DNA from: Paenibacillus roseus
GTDB lineage: Bacteria > Bacillota > Bacilli > Paenibacillales > Paenibacillaceae
Length of the DNA stretch: 64,000 bases
NCBI RefSeq assembly: GCF_016424485.1
Contig: NZ_JAELUP010000003.1
Location: 62,001-126,000, forward strand
Direction: 5' to 3'
Position 1 is the first letter of the stretch. Every line of letters begins with the position of its first letter. Below the pieces are notes generated by a model that saw only the letters and a program-made list of their open reading frames with translations, had not been told where the DNA came from and ran no database searches. Positions 26,911-36,934 of this stretch are shown here, in pieces. The position numbers and the translations under genes were made by a program.

Positions 26911-29307
26911 ATGTACAAGACGAAGCCTGTTACACTCCAATACGGCAGGCCTGCAATAGCGTGGACGGAAGCGCTGCCAATCGGCAATGGAAGGCTTGGC
27001 GCCATGGTATTTGGAGGGGTAGATAGAGAACGAATTGCCCTGAATGAGGATACCTTGTGGTCCGGGTATCCGAAGGATTGGAACAACCCTGGAGCCAAAG
27101 AAATTCTGCCCCGCGTACGCGAGTTGATCAAGGAAGGCCGCTATGCTGAAGCCGACCGCATAGGCCAGGAGATGATGGGACCCTATACGCAGTCCTATCT
27201 GCCATTGGGAGATATCCATCTCCGTTTTGACCATGGGTCTGTCTACCATTCGTATAAGCGTACGCTTGATGTGGACAATGCGGTCACAACAGTGGAGTAT
27301 GTCATTGGCGGGGTGACCTATACCCGTGAACTATTTGCTTCCTACCCGGATCAGGTGATTGTTCTGCGCCTTACTGCAAGCACGCCGGGCATGCTAAGCG
27401 TTCATGCCGGACTAAGCAGCCCGCTTCGGTACAAGACAGCTGCAGCGGGAGACCGTTTTCATCTTCGCGGGACAGCTCCTGAGTATACCGCGCCTAACTA
27501 CTTTAATACAGCGAAACCTGTCATATACGGTGATGCCGAGTCGTCAAACGCAATGAAATTTGAAGGCTGCCTTTCGGTTCAAATCGAGGACGGCCGCGTT
27601 GAAATCGATGGTGACGGCATCCATGTATTGGACAGCACCAGCGCTACCTTTTTATTTAGTGCGTCAACGAGTTTCAATGGTTTTGATAAAAATCCGGGCA
27701 AGGAAGGCAAGGATGCTGCTGCGGAAGCAGTCAAGCTGATCGGCCAGGCTGAGGCGCGCTCTTATGGACAGCTCCGGCAGGCGCATATTGCGGATTACCG
27801 CTCCTTGTATGACCGGGTTCAGCTCCATCTTGGTGATTCTACAGCGCCAGAGGGGATATCGACCGAAGATCGCATCGCGGAATATGGCGCTTCTGATCCC
27901 GCACTGGTAACCCTATTGTTCCAATATGGCCGTTACTTGACGATTGCCAGCTCCAGAGCAGGCTCGCAGGCGACCAATTTGCAGGGGATCTGGAATGAAT
28001 CGACCAGACCGCCATGGAGCAGCAACTACACCTTGAACATCAATACACAAATGAATTACTGGCCGGTTGAGACCTGCAACCTGGCAGAATGCCATGAACC
28101 TTTATTTGATTTGATCGGCAATTTGTACAAGACCGGTACGGAGACAGCCAGTGTGAACTATGGAGCCCGCGGCTGGACGGTGCACCATAATACCGACATC
28201 TGGGCGCAGTCGGCGCCTGTAGGCGACTACGGCGACGGCGATCCGATCTGGGTACTGTGGCCGATGGCGGGAGTCTGGTTGACCCAGCACCTATGGGAGC
28301 ACTACCAATTTGGCGGAAATGAAGAATTCCTGCGTGAGCGCGCATATCCAGTGATGAAGGGAGCTGCGTTATTCTGTCTAGATTTCCTCCATGAGGATAG
28401 CGAAGGCCGTCTGATTACGTCGCCGTCGACCTCGCCGGAGCATAAGTTCAGAACGGCTGATGGCGAATTCGGCTTGAGCGCGGCAACGACAATGGACTTA
28501 ACGCTCATCTGGGAACTGTTCACCAACTGTATCCGTGCTGCAGAAGAGCTAGGCATTGACGAGGCATTCGTGTCGGAAGTGGCAACGGTCAGAGACAAGC
28601 TGTTCCCGCTACAGATCGGCAAATATGGTCAATTGCAGGAATGGTATAAGGATTATGAGGATGGAGACATCCACCATCGTCATGTGTCGCATCTGTTCGG
28701 CGTATACCCTGGACGGCAGTTGACGAAAGAGCAGACACCGGAATTGTTTGAGGCTGCCAAGCAATCGCTCATCCGCAGAGGAGATGAGGGTACAGGCTGG
28801 AGCCTTGGTTGGAAGGTCGCACTGTGGGCGAGATTCGGTGATGGCAACCGTGCGCTTGGCCTGATCGCCAATCTGCTTCGACTGGTGAAGGACAGCGAGC
28901 CGGATAACTATCATCGCGGCGGCGTATATGCCAACCTGTTTGATGCGCATCCGCCGTTCCAGATTGATGGCAACTTTGCGGCATCGGCAGGAATTGTCGA
29001 GATGCTGCTGCAATCGCATGAGCCTTATTTGTATCTGCTTCCGTCCCTTCCGGACAGTTGGAGCGAAGGTTCAGTGACCGGACTTAGAGCGCGCGGCGGC
29101 TATGAGATCAGTCTGACCTGGGGCGAGGGGAAATTGCGGGAAGCGGAGATTGTCTCCGCGCAAGACGGCGACCTGTCTGTCCGCACGTCAGTTCCGGTAA
29201 CTGTGCTTCAAAACGGCAAGCCGGTACAAGCAGGCGAGTCCGCACATGACATTGTAACTTTTGCTGCCAAGGCAGGCAGTACGTACAAACTGGTTCGCCA
29301 AGGGTAA
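26911..29307 (+). CDS. Alpha-L-fucosidase/galactosidase-type glycoside hydrolase, GH95
   Basis: This is a 798-residue protein without signal peptide. The start, with [19 protein letters not shown] and [12 protein letters not shown], is the signature of GH95. The (alpha/alpha)6 barrel follows, with [35 protein letters not shown] and [12 protein letters not shown], and a C-terminal beta domain. GH95 enzymes remove fucose (or L-galactose) from plant or animal glycans by inversion. Lacking an export signal, it probably acts on imported oligosaccharides. The HAD gene follows after 49 nt, likely in the same transcript. AAAGGGATGG lies before the ATG. Confidence 0.92.
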   Translation: MYKTKPVTLQYGRPAIAWTEALPIGNGRLGAMVFGGVDRERIALNEDTLWSGYPKDWNNPGAKEILPRVRELIKEGRYAEADRIGQEMMGPYTQSYLPLGDIHLRFDHGSVYHSYKRTLDVDNAVTTVEYVIGGVTYTRELFASYPDQVIVLRLTASTPGMLSVHAGLSSPLRYKTAAAGDRFHLRGTAPEYTAPNYFNTAKPVIYGDAESSNAMKFEGCLSVQIEDGRVEIDGDGIHVLDSTSATFLFSASTSFNGFDKNPGKEGKDAAAEAVKLIGQAEARSYGQLRQAHIADYRSLYDRVQLHLGDSTAPEGISTEDRIAEYGASDPALVTLLFQYGRYLTIASSRAGSQATNLQGIWNESTRPPWSSNYTLNINTQMNYWPVETCNLAECHEPLFDLIGNLYKTGTETASVNYGARGWTVHHNTDIWAQSAPVGDYGDGDPIWVLWPMAGVWLTQHLWEHYQFGGNEEFLRERAYPVMKGAALFCLDFLHEDSEGRLITSPSTSPEHKFRTADGEFGLSAATTMDLTLIWELFTNCIRAAEELGIDEAFVSEVATVRDKLFPLQIGKYGQLQEWYKDYEDGDIHHRHVSHLFGVYPGRQLTKEQTPELFEAAKQSLIRRGDEGTGWSLGWKVALWARFGDGNRALGLIANLLRLVKDSEPDNYHRGGVYANLFDAHPPFQIDGNFAASAGIVEMLLQSHEPYLYLLPSLPDSWSEGSVTGLRARGGYEISLTWGEGKLREAEIVSAQDGDLSVRTSVPVTVLQNGKPVQAGESAHDIVTFAAKAGSTYKLVRQG

Positions 29308-29356
29308 TCCCGGGGACTCAATGATATAAACCTAACTAACGAAAAGAGGACTGCCA

Positions 29357-29908
29357 ATGAGCGAGAAAAAATTGATTCTATTCCTGGACAGCGGAGATAC
29401 TATTATTGATGAGTCAACAGAAACACGCGATGAAGAGGGAATTGTCACCTCGGCCAGCATTATCCCCGGTGCGGATATTATGCTGAAGACGCTTGTCGAG
29501 CGGGGGTACACGCTTGTTATGGTTGCAGACGGCGACGCTCAGTCGTTCAAAAACGTATATAAACAGCTAGGCCTGTACGATTATTTCACAACGATGATCT
29601 ACTCCGAGAACATCAAGGCAACCAAGCCAAGCGCCCGTATGTTCAAAGCGGCAGCAGGATCGATTGAGCTGAGCGAGGCTGATTTCGGCCGCGTAGCGAT
29701 GGTTGGAAACAACCTGAGCCGTGATATCAAAGGCGCCAACGCGCTGGGTATTACCAGCATTTTCATCAACTGGACTCCGCGTTATCCGCATGAACCGGCT
29801 GATGAGAGCGAGCGTCCAGTATACACGATCAGTGAGCCGCTGCAATTGCTTGACCTGGCGGATCAATTAAATGAACAGCTTGTGAACGAAAGTTTGGCAG
29901 CAAATTAA
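29357..29908 (+). CDS. HAD-superfamily hydrolase, subfamily IA
   Basis: This is a 183-residue protein behind GAAAAGAGG. Motif I is FLDSGDTII: the nucleophile Asp is present, but the residue two further on is Gly, not the Asp acid/base of phosphatases, as in several HAD branches (DxGxT). Motif III is KATKPSARMF with its Lys, and motif IV is VAMVGNNLSRDIKGANALG. It follows the GH95 gene closely and ends at an inverted repeat. The substrate is unknown, and the missing second Asp argues against assuming ordinary phosphatase activity. Confidence 0.82.
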   Translation: MSEKKLILFLDSGDTIIDESTETRDEEGIVTSASIIPGADIMLKTLVERGYTLVMVADGDAQSFKNVYKQLGLYDYFTTMIYSENIKATKPSARMFKAAAGSIELSEADFGRVAMVGNNLSRDIKGANALGITSIFINWTPRYPHEPADESERPVYTISEPLQLLDLADQLNEQLVNESLAAN

Positions 29909-29921
29909 GCCTCATTCACAT

Positions 29922-29963
29922 AACGAAGAGCAACTGCACACCCTATCGCAGTTGCTCTTCGTT
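29922..29963. terminator. Perfect 16-bp inverted repeat, probable terminator
   Basis: AACGAAGAGCAACTGC (29922-29937) pairs fully with GCAGTTGCTCTTCGTT (29948-29963), loop 10 nt, 13 nt after the HAD stop. There is no T-run, so termination is likely but not certain. Confidence 0.55.
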
Positions 29964-30053
29964 CCAATATTAAGGTTATCTAGTTCCCCTTTATAAATAT
30001 TTCTACGCGAAAGCTATATAAGTTGCACTAAAGAAACGGAAGTAGGTGGCCGG

Positions 30054-30145
30054 AGTGTGAAAGGATTCTGGAGACTCCGGGAACAACAGCGATCGGAAGA
30101 ACCTTTCACACGCACGCCTGACTTTCTTTCGTTCAACTTCTATAC
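30054..30145 (+). repeat. Dispersed hairpin element, copy C (short form)
   Basis: GTGTGAAAGG (30055-30064) pairs with CCTTTCACAC (30102-30111). The core AACAGCGATCGGAAGAA is at 30085-30101, then CGCACGCCTGACTTTCTTTC and a CGTTCAACTTC tail. The long inner hairpin of copy A is replaced by GGAGACTCC. It ends 7 nt before the trhO stop codon on the other strand. Confidence 0.75.
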
Positions 30146-30151
30146 TTATGG

Positions 30152-31057
30152 TTAAACTGCTGCCGCCTCTGCTGCGTTGTGACTGCACTCGTCTGAGCAG
30201 TATCCGTTATGCTCAGCCTCGCATTCCTCACAGCAAATATGCTGGAGATGACAAGGGTCATGAGCGCAATTGATATAGCGGTCTTCCGGCTTGCCGCAGT
30301 GATGGCACTTGCCGACTACGACATCCTCATCGGTATGGTTGATCGGCACAGAAATCCGTTCGTCGAATACATAGCATTTGCCGTCCCACAGATGTCCTTT
30401 AACTTCTTCATCCTGACCATACGTTACAATTCCGCCTTCAAGCTGGTATACATCCTGAAAGCCTTCCTGAATGAGAAAACCGCTCAGCTTCTCACAGCGG
30501 ATACCGCCGGTGCAGTAAGTAAGAACAGGCTTGTCCTTGTAATCTTTCATATTCTCACGTATCCACTCCGGAAATTCCCGGAAGGAATCGACCTCTGGCC
30601 GAATAGCGCCGCGGAAGTGGCCAATATCAAATTCATAGCCAGTGCGGCCGTCTAGTACAATAACATCATCACGCTGCAAATATTCATGCCATTCTTTCGG
30701 CGAGAGCCGTTTGCCGCCGATTACATTCGGGTCCAGTTCGGCCTCGTCATAACGGAAAGTAACAAGTTCTTTCTTGTAGCGGACAAATATCTTCTTGAAA
30801 ACATGCTGGTCCGAAGTATCAATCTTAAACACAATATCCGATAAAAGCGGATTTGCCCGCAAATCATTCATATATTTCTCCGCTTGCTCCGGCGTCCCGG
30901 AGAGCGTGCCATTAATGCCTTCATCCGCGATTAGAATCCGGCCTTTAACCCCTAATTCTTTGCAATATGCAAGATGCTCTTGCGCGAATTGCTCCGCGTT
31001 GTCCAGCTTGACAAATTTATAATAGAGCAGCACTGTAAATGCCGATTTATTATCCAT
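30152..31057 (-). CDS. trhO: tRNA uridine(34) hydroxylase, rhodanese-like (TrhO/YbfQ)
   Basis: This is a 301-residue protein. The N-terminal acylphosphatase-like part, with GRILIADEGINGTLSG (about 39-54), leads to a rhodanese domain with the catalytic Cys in VLTYCTGGIRCEK (about 178-190). A C-terminal Cys/His cluster (CHHC, CCEEC, CSDEC) closes it. TrhO makes 5-hydroxyuridine at wobble position 34 of tRNA, independent of prephenate. The family length is normal. The gene stands alone, divergent from the following GNAT gene. Confidence 0.93.
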   Translation of the reverse strand: MDNKSAFTVLLYYKFVKLDNAEQFAQEHLAYCKELGVKGRILIADEGINGTLSGTPEQAEKYMNDLRANPLLSDIVFKIDTSDQHVFKKIFVRYKKELVTFRYDEAELDPNVIGGKRLSPKEWHEYLQRDDVIVLDGRTGYEFDIGHFRGAIRPEVDSFREFPEWIRENMKDYKDKPVLTYCTGGIRCEKLSGFLIQEGFQDVYQLEGGIVTYGQDEEVKGHLWDGKCYVFDERISVPINHTDEDVVVGKCHHCGKPEDRYINCAHDPCHLQHICCEECEAEHNGYCSDECSHNAAEAAAV

Positions 31058-31213
31058 TGTATGTCACCTTTTCTATAGAAGTTTCATAGCTTAAACAGCT
31101 CAAAAGATATTGTAACATAACGTGTCGGTTTAACAAGTGCGGAATTTTCAACATTCGGTGACATTCCAGTATTTTTCCCAAAATATATAGAAACGCAAAC
31201 AAGGAGGAGAACC

Positions 31214-31750
31214 ATGTTTATTCAATCGGGAAGATTATGCATTCGTCTGTTCCGGCATAATGACCATACCGAGGTGCAGGGCTATGCTTCAAACCCGGAT
31301 GTGATGTTTTATATCCCCGGCGGCGCCCTCGATGAAGCTGGTGTTCGTTCATTTCTTGAAGAAAATATCGTATCCGCTCCCCGAAATTACGCTGTTGTAC
31401 AGGCTGAGACGGGGGCGGTTATCGGGCATATCGTCTTTCACCCGTACTTTGGTCAGCATACGTATGAGATCGGTTGGGTATTTGATCCCCGTTACTGCAA
31501 TCAGGGCTATGCGACTGAAGCTGCCCGTGCGGTCATGGATTATGGTTTTTGCAGATTGCATCTGCATCGGATCATTGCGACCTGTCAGCCGGACAATATT
31601 CCGTCCTGGCGTGTGATGGAGAAGCTTGGCATGCGTCGGGAGGGTTTCTTCAAGCAATGTATACCTCGGGGCGACGGCGGGTGGTGGGACGAGTATTACT
31701 ATGCGGTATTGAAGGAAGAGTGGGATAAAGGGAGTCTGTTCGACCGCTGA
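31214..31750 (+). CDS. GNAT N-acetyltransferase, RimJ/RimL-like
   Basis: This is a 178-residue protein with AAGGAGGAG before its ATG. The acetyl-CoA region is visible as EIGWVFDPRYCNQGYATEAA (about 92-111), followed by HRIIATCQPDNIPSWRVMEK and LGMRREG, the typical order of the RimJ/RimL group that acetylates N-termini of proteins or small amines. The end WWDEYYYAVLKEEW is characteristic. The substrate is unknown. It converges on the TVP38-like gene with 15 nt between stops. Confidence 0.88.
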   Translation: MFIQSGRLCIRLFRHNDHTEVQGYASNPDVMFYIPGGALDEAGVRSFLEENIVSAPRNYAVVQAETGAVIGHIVFHPYFGQHTYEIGWVFDPRYCNQGYATEAARAVMDYGFCRLHLHRIIATCQPDNIPSWRVMEKLGMRREGFFKQCIPRGDGGWWDEYYYAVLKEEWDKGSLFDR

Positions 31751-31765
31751 ACGGCATATCCGCAA

Positions 31766-32389
31766 TCACTGGCCGGCGGTCGGTTTGTGGAACCAGAGGC
31801 GGTAGCACAAATAAGCGGCAAGTACTGCACAGGAATATACGGCAAGGACAAGCAAAGCCCGTCTCCAATCTGTGAACAATTGGGCTCCCAAATAAGAAAA
31901 GAGCAGCATCGCCGGAATTTTTCCGAGGGAAGAAGCGACAATGTAGGTAGACAGCCGTACAGATAAAAAGGCGGGATAAAGATTGACAAGTCCCTGCGGG
32001 AAAAATGGAATTAGCCGGGCAATAAAGATAGTCAAAAAGGGACGCCTCTCAATCATTTGTCCAATTCGTTCGGCTTGTTCAAAGCGATTGATATAGGCGA
32101 TTGCTCTCTCACGAAATAATTTTCTTGCCGCCAAAAACAACAGGATGGACGCTACGGACACCGCAGCCCAGCTAATCAGCGCCCCGGATAGCGGACCATA
32201 TTTGAAGCCAAGTGTCCCGATAATGAGCTTGTAGGGCAGTACCGGAAATATAGCAAGAGCCACGGCAACCGCAAAGACAAGCCCGATTGGCGGGTACTGA
32301 TGAATCAGCCAATTCGACAGTTCTGTCCGATAATAGAAAAACAGGGCAGCAATCCCCAGATAAATGAGTCCGACCTTCCATAACCTCAT
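31766..32389 (-). CDS. TVP38/TMEM64 (DedA-like) membrane protein
   Basis: This is a protein of about 207 residues. I prefer the ATG at 32389; the open frame reaches a GTG at 32416, but that start would sit inside an inverted repeat. There are four to five membrane helices, with the signature FPVLPYKLIIGTLGFKYGP (SNARE-associated/VTT domain) and a re-entrant part FIARLIPFFPQGLVNLYPAF. Proteins of this superfamily scramble or flip lipids such as undecaprenyl phosphate or phosphatidylethanolamine, or act in envelope maintenance. No operon partner is visible. Confidence 0.85.
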   Translation of the reverse strand: MRLWKVGLIYLGIAALFFYYRTELSNWLIHQYPPIGLVFAVAVALAIFPVLPYKLIIGTLGFKYGPLSGALISWAAVSVASILLFLAARKLFRERAIAYINRFEQAERIGQMIERRPFLTIFIARLIPFFPQGLVNLYPAFLSVRLSTYIVASSLGKIPAMLLFSYLGAQLFTDWRRALLVLAVYSCAVLAAYLCYRLWFHKPTAGQ

Positions 32390-32408
32390 GTCGCATACCA
32401 GCCTTGTC

Positions 32409-32457
32409 CGTTTCACGGATGCTCGGCTGAGTTGGGCGGACGGGCATCCGTGAAACG
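32409..32457. repeat. Perfect 14-bp inverted repeat upstream of the TVP38-like gene
   Basis: CGTTTCACGGATGC (32409-32422) and GCATCCGTGAAACG (32444-32457) pair completely around a 21-nt spacer. It falls in the presumed 5' untranslated region of the leftward gene and has no T-run. An operator or an mRNA hairpin are the two readings. Confidence 0.6.
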
Positions 32458-32526
32458 TTCATTTTATTTTCTCTATTGTACTATTTCTCTTTCTTGTGCG
32501 GCAACTAAGGAATATACATGGCTGAA

Positions 32527-33723
32527 TTATCTCGGTTCACTACTGAAGCCGGGATATTTGACAACGGGCCATTTTTCCTTGCGCAGTGCGTTCAGAAGAC
32601 TTGATGAGGCATGGAGATTGTCCCGGACAAGATCGCGCGGCGTAAGCGCCATCCATTGGTTCAGCGAGATGTCCTCAAAACGGCTGCTCTTGAACATTTC
32701 CAGAAACCACAGGCTGTCCTTGCCGGTGTTCTGGATATAATGTCCAAAGGCAAACGGCACATAGCCGACGTCGCCGGCTCGATAATTAAACGTGCGAGCG
32801 GCGCCATTACCGGCAAATACTGTCATCCGGCCTTCACCTGTCAAGTAATACTGCCATTCATCATTGTTCGGGTGCCAATGCAGCTCCCTCATGGCGCCGG
32901 GATAAATCTCTACTAGTGCAGCAGCAATCGTCTTGGAGATGGGGAAGTTGGTGGAATCCACAATCCGCACCGTACCGCCCGGAGTCTTGATGGGTTCTTG
33001 TGCAAACAGCTTGTGAGTAAAGCTTAGCGGAACGGTTCCATAAGGAGATTCAACCTGCTGGCTTGCGATTGAACCGGGCACCTCATCTTGAAAAATATAT
33101 ACTTGCCCAGACGGAATCCCGTCAAAGTTGCTTTCGGGCACTCCGAAGTTGGCGGACAGTACCTCTCTGGGCGTATGTGCGAACCAGTCGGAAATCGATA
33201 GCGTATTCAGATCCGAGAAATTGCCGTCGTCGAAAACCAGTAAAAATTCGCAACCCTCCTCCAGACCTTGAATGGAGTGGGGGATTCCGGGTGGAAAATA
33301 CCACAGATCGCCCGGACCGACATCATGAATAAAATTTCTCCCGTTCTGGTCGACGGAGGTTACCCTTGCGTTCCCCAACAGCATATAAGCCCACTCCGCC
33401 TGCTGATGCCAATGCAGCTCCCGCACACCGCCTGGAGTAACCCTCATATTGACTCCGGCCAGTGTAGTTGCGATAGGCAGTTCCCGCACTGTAACTTCTC
33501 GCGACCACCCCCCTTGATTAAGCTGCATATGAGTATCCGAGAATGAAAACTTCAGATTGGGAATCAGCCCGGCATCGGTCACCGGAGGCACCAGCATATC
33601 CGGGTTTTCCAAATCCCGCATTACGTCGCGCGGCCCCAAATCCGTTGCCCCTGCGCCATCGCTTTTGCGGATTGGCTGAGGGATGACAGGACGGCTATGA
33701 CGCTCCCCGGCATTTTCAGACAT
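32527..33723 (-). CDS. Bicupin, oxalate decarboxylase family (OxdC/OxdD-like) with altered lid
   Basis: This is a 398-residue protein with two cupin domains. Site 1 ligands are His104, His106, Glu110 and His149; site 2 ligands are His282, His284, Glu289 and His328; the substrate-binding Arg101 and Arg279 are present. All lie at B. subtilis OxdC numbers plus nine. The catalytic lid, SENST in OxdC, reads SDLNT here (170-174), so the proton donor Glu162 is replaced by Asp171; Glu342, matching Glu333, is kept. OxdC splits oxalate to formate and CO2 with Mn. There is no signal peptide, as in the spore-associated OxdC and OxdD. A changed decarboxylase/oxidase balance is possible. Confidence 0.85.
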   Translation of the reverse strand: MSENAGERHSRPVIPQPIRKSDGAGATDLGPRDVMRDLENPDMLVPPVTDAGLIPNLKFSFSDTHMQLNQGGWSREVTVRELPIATTLAGVNMRVTPGGVRELHWHQQAEWAYMLLGNARVTSVDQNGRNFIHDVGPGDLWYFPPGIPHSIQGLEEGCEFLLVFDDGNFSDLNTLSISDWFAHTPREVLSANFGVPESNFDGIPSGQVYIFQDEVPGSIASQQVESPYGTVPLSFTHKLFAQEPIKTPGGTVRIVDSTNFPISKTIAAALVEIYPGAMRELHWHPNNDEWQYYLTGEGRMTVFAGNGAARTFNYRAGDVGYVPFAFGHYIQNTGKDSLWFLEMFKSSRFEDISLNQWMALTPRDLVRDNLHASSSLLNALRKEKWPVVKYPGFSSEPR

Positions 33724-33933
33724 CCAACAACACCTCCTCTACAGTGTTTGACACGCTCAATGAAGCAGTCTATTCGCTAGGCGGCTGCCTTAGAACTTTG
33801 TTTGAAGCTTTGGAGAGTAGGCGTTTTTTTGTCTTGTATTAAACCCCAATTCATTCCAAATATCGGCTTGTTCTATTCTGGAAGGAAGTGTATGCTTACC
33901 TATATGCAAGTCTTACATCGGAAAAGGAGTCTG

Positions 33934-34620
33934 ATGAATACGCACCGTAAATCTGAACGTGGCATTATTTTTGATATGGACAATACGCTGTTGCAGTCTA
34001 CAATTGATTTTCAGGCCATGAAGCGGGATTTGCTTGCAATGCTCATTCTCCATGGCATCGTGAAGGAGGATTTTCCCGCTCAACACCATACATCGTCGAT
34101 GCTGCTGGACTACGCCCGGCAGCAAGGGATTACCAGCGAACTGGAGCGGGAGCTGCTGGCAAGCATTGCCCGCCATGAGTATGACGGCATGCAGGGTGTA
34201 GGGCTTGAGCCCGGAGCGACAGCGCTTCTGACAGCCCTATATGGAGACTACACGCTTGTACTGGTAACCAACAATGCTTTGGTCGCGGCAGAGAGCGCGC
34301 TGCATTCCACCGGCATACATTCCTGCTTCGATTTAATTATAGGGAGGGACCAGATGGAGGCGCTGAAGCCTTCTCCTTCGGCTTATTTGCTGGTAAAGCT
34401 ACATTTTCCCCGGATTGCCGACCAGAACTGGATTTCTGTAGGGGATTCATGGATTGACGGCAGGGCATCGCTTGATGCGGGCGTCCCGTTTGTCACTTAC
34501 AAAACAACAGCAGCCGAAATGAAGGAGAGGGGAGTTGTCCCGACAGCAGCCATCCGCCAGTTATCCGAGCTTCCTGCTATTATTCAAGCTCTCATGGAGG
34601 GAGCAAACGACGGATGTTAA
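33934..34620 (+). CDS. HAD-superfamily hydrolase, phosphoglycolate phosphatase-like
   Basis: This is a 228-residue protein. The ATG at 33934 follows GAAAAGGAG; the open frame extends to 33802 without such a site. Motif I IIFDMDNTLL carries both catalytic Asp residues, motif II is LVLVTNN, motif III contains EALKPSPSAY, and motif IV VGDSWIDGRASLDAG binds Mg. It has the helical cap of subfamily I. Enzymes of this type hydrolyse small phosphate esters; the substrate cannot be read from sequence. The following 34621-34797 is an untranslated gap without clear signals. Confidence 0.88.
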   Translation: MNTHRKSERGIIFDMDNTLLQSTIDFQAMKRDLLAMLILHGIVKEDFPAQHHTSSMLLDYARQQGITSELERELLASIARHEYDGMQGVGLEPGATALLTALYGDYTLVLVTNNALVAAESALHSTGIHSCFDLIIGRDQMEALKPSPSAYLLVKLHFPRIADQNWISVGDSWIDGRASLDAGVPFVTYKTTAAEMKERGVVPTAAIRQLSELPAIIQALMEGANDGC

Positions 34621-34797
34621 TTGCTTTCTCGCGAACTCTGCCTATGAAAGCCGCCATAGAACGACGGTTTTTCGTACAACCATGTCATTTCATAGAAGCA
34701 GGAGGCGGATTTTGCGCTTCCCCGGGAAATGAAACGGAGGAAATATTTCCTGCATCATAAAGCTTGGGCAGCAAGCGATTCTTATTTTGGAGGAACC

Positions 34798-35676
34798 ATG
34801 GATTCGATTACACATACTTTGTTCGGACTAGCCTTGTACGGAACGGTGAACAAGACCGATATGAGCCGGAGGCAAAAGGCAGCTCTGTTGTTTACAACCG
34901 TGGTCGGCTCCCAGATTCCCGATATGGATGTGATTTCACAGTTTTGGGATACAACCGGGCGCTATCAAATGTGGCACCGCGGGATTTCGCATTCCTTGCT
35001 GATGGTTCCGGTCTGGGCGGCTTTCATTGCTTTGTTTGTCCGGCTTGTGTTCAAGGAAAAAGGGTGGCGATGGTTCAACATGTCGCTCCTGGCTGTCTTT
35101 ATTCACGATACAAGCGATACTTTCAATGCATGGGGCACAGGTTATTTTGAACCGTTGTCTTCGGCGAGACTGACGCTCGGTACCATTCCTATTGTCGATG
35201 TTGTGTTCTGGATGATCATGCTGGGCGGTTATTGGACAGCCCGTATTATTAAGAAACGGTATCACCGGTCGCCTCATCAAATATACCGGATTGTCTGGGC
35301 GTTGATGATTGTCCATGCGGCTGCCCAGACAGGCCAGGGCATGGCATTGCTTCATGAGACGAAAGATCAGTATGATCAGTCTGTGCTGGCAGCCGATTTT
35401 ATTCCGGGTGTGTTCACGGTAGTTGGCAAGAAAGACGGCATTGTTACGTTGCAAAAAGGGTCCATATGGACAGGGCTTGCACCGATAGCGGAACTGGAGT
35501 CTAAGGAAGACAGCGATCTTGAAGTACTGTTCGAGCAAAATCCGAAGGCTCGCACGCTTGTCGAGTGGTCTCCGTTTGTCGTGATTGTCGATGACGGGAC
35601 AAAGCTCGGTGTGTTCGACCCCAGGTTTTATCGTAAGGGTGCTTCATTCTTATATGAGTATATAGACATTAATTAA
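34798..35676 (+). CDS. Membrane-bound metal-dependent hydrolase-like protein, DUF457 (YfhP/YdjM)
   Basis: This is a 292-residue protein; the ATG at 34798 is preceded by TTGGAGGA. The start MDSITHTLFG and then GSQIPDMDVI and MWHRGISHSLL contain the conserved His and Asp residues of the YdjM/YfhP family, with three to four membrane helices in the first 190 residues and an extracytoplasmic C-terminal part. YfhP of Bacillus is described as a transcriptional regulator-like membrane protein; the enzymatic role is unproven for the family. It is followed by copy E of the dispersed hairpin. Confidence 0.8.
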   Translation: MDSITHTLFGLALYGTVNKTDMSRRQKAALLFTTVVGSQIPDMDVISQFWDTTGRYQMWHRGISHSLLMVPVWAAFIALFVRLVFKEKGWRWFNMSLLAVFIHDTSDTFNAWGTGYFEPLSSARLTLGTIPIVDVVFWMIMLGGYWTARIIKKRYHRSPHQIYRIVWALMIVHAAAQTGQGMALLHETKDQYDQSVLAADFIPGVFTVVGKKDGIVTLQKGSIWTGLAPIAELESKEDSDLEVLFEQNPKARTLVEWSPFVVIVDDGTKLGVFDPRFYRKGASFLYEYIDIN

Positions 35677-35689
35677 TGTTATTAATTAT

Positions 35690-35900
35690 GGCTCAAAACT
35701 AAAATTAGTGGTTGCCCTCTAGGTGGAGGGAACGCTGCGTGGCAGAGGATTCTTCCGATCGCTGTTAAAGCTCGATTCCTTGATTATTAATTATTAATGA
35801 CATTAATTACAGCTCCACATAAAAATTGCTGCTTGATTAGTGCTGGACAGGAATCCTCTGTCCCGTAGCATTTTCCCTCTCTAAAGGTTGCGCACTACAT
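35690..35900 (-). repeat. Dispersed hairpin element, copy E (long form)
   Basis: On the minus strand the core AACAGCGATCGGAAGAA is at 35766-35750. The stem is CAGAGGATTC (complement of 35851-35860) with GAATCCTCTG (complement of 35743-35752), a sequence different from the stem of copies A and C but equally complementary. The 3' flank CCACGCAGCG then CCTCCACCTAGAGG is shared with copy F. It fills the gap between the DUF457 gene and moxR. Confidence 0.7.
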
Positions 35901-35962
35901 TTGGTTTTGGGTCTTGAATTTTATATGGATTGTTATTTGCCGCAAAAGGAGTGGATGTATCC

Positions 35963-36925
35963 ATGAAACTTACGGAAATCAAAGCATTGACTGATACCAT
36001 TCGAAACCATGTGAGCAAGGTGATTGTCGGGAAGGATGAGGTGATCGACAAACTGCTGATTGCGCTTATGACCTCGGGTCATATTTTGCTCGAGGATGTG
36101 CCGGGTACGGGGAAAACGATGATCGCCAAGGCAGTGGCGAAATCCATTGATTGTGATTTCAAGCGCATTCAGTTTACACCGGACCTCCTTCCTTCGGACT
36201 TGAGCGGCATCCAGTTTTTTAATCAGAAAGCAAGTGAATTCGAGTTTCGGCCGGGCCCGCTGTTTACTAACATTTTGCTGGCGGACGAGATCAACCGGGC
36301 AACGCCAAGAACCCAGTCGAGTTTGCTGGAATGTATGGAAGAGCGGCAGGTTAGTGTGGACGGCCAGACTTATAAGCTCAACCGGCCATTTCTGGTCATT
36401 GCCACGCAAAATCCGGTAGAACATCAAGGAACCTTCCCGCTGCCGGAGGCACAGCTTGACCGCTTTCTGTTCAAAATTCGGATGGGCTATCCGACTATTG
36501 AGGAAGGTCTGCATATTCTGAAGAGATTCCAGACAGCCAATCCGCTGGACAAACTGGGGAGTGCTGTTGCTGCCGAAGATATTGTACGCGCGCAGGAAAG
36601 CTACACACAGGTGACCGTTCATGATGATCTGCTGCTGTATATGCTTCAAATTGTCGAGGAAACACGCCGCCACAACGAGCTTGCTGCAGGAATCAGTCCG
36701 CGCGGAAGTCAGGCGCTGCTGCGTGCCGTCCAAGCGCAGGCAGTACTTCAGGGGCGAAGCTTTGCTACTCCGGATGATGTAAAAACAATGGCAGTGCCGG
36801 TACTTGCGCACCGTCTGATTCCTGCCGGCTTCCAGCACGACCGAAATCAATTCAATGAACAGCTCATCAATAGCCTGCTCCGTGAAATACCTGTGCCTGC
36901 CGAAGCTGATCCGCCGGGAAAATAG
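35963..36925 (+). CDS. MoxR-family AAA+ ATPase
   Basis: This is a 320-residue protein; the ATG at 35963 has AAAAGGAG upstream. Walker A is EDVPGTGKT, Walker B ILLADEINRATPR, the sensor region VIATQNPVEHQGTFPLPEAQ and the arginine finger LDRFLFKI, all as in MoxR. The C-terminal lid contains SPRGSQALLRAVQA. MoxR ATPases act as chaperones that help assemble or load metal or cofactor into complexes, usually with the DUF58 protein encoded next. The following gene starts 9 nt after the stop. Confidence 0.95.
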   Translation: MKLTEIKALTDTIRNHVSKVIVGKDEVIDKLLIALMTSGHILLEDVPGTGKTMIAKAVAKSIDCDFKRIQFTPDLLPSDLSGIQFFNQKASEFEFRPGPLFTNILLADEINRATPRTQSSLLECMEERQVSVDGQTYKLNRPFLVIATQNPVEHQGTFPLPEAQLDRFLFKIRMGYPTIEEGLHILKRFQTANPLDKLGSAVAAEDIVRAQESYTQVTVHDDLLLYMLQIVEETRRHNELAAGISPRGSQALLRAVQAQAVLQGRSFATPDDVKTMAVPVLAHRLIPAGFQHDRNQFNEQLINSLLREIPVPAEADPPGK

Positions 36926-36934
36926 GAGGTCGGG

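Noticed and set aside
29357..29908. Missing second Asp of HAD motif I as evidence of a dead enzyme
   Set aside because: DxGxT variants occur in several natural HAD branches and the other motifs are intact.
32527..33723. Gln331 in HYIQNTG as loss of the site-2 catalytic Glu of OxdC
   Set aside because: Counting from the metal ligands shows that Gln331 corresponds to residue 322 of OxdC; the functional Glu333 is present as Glu342.
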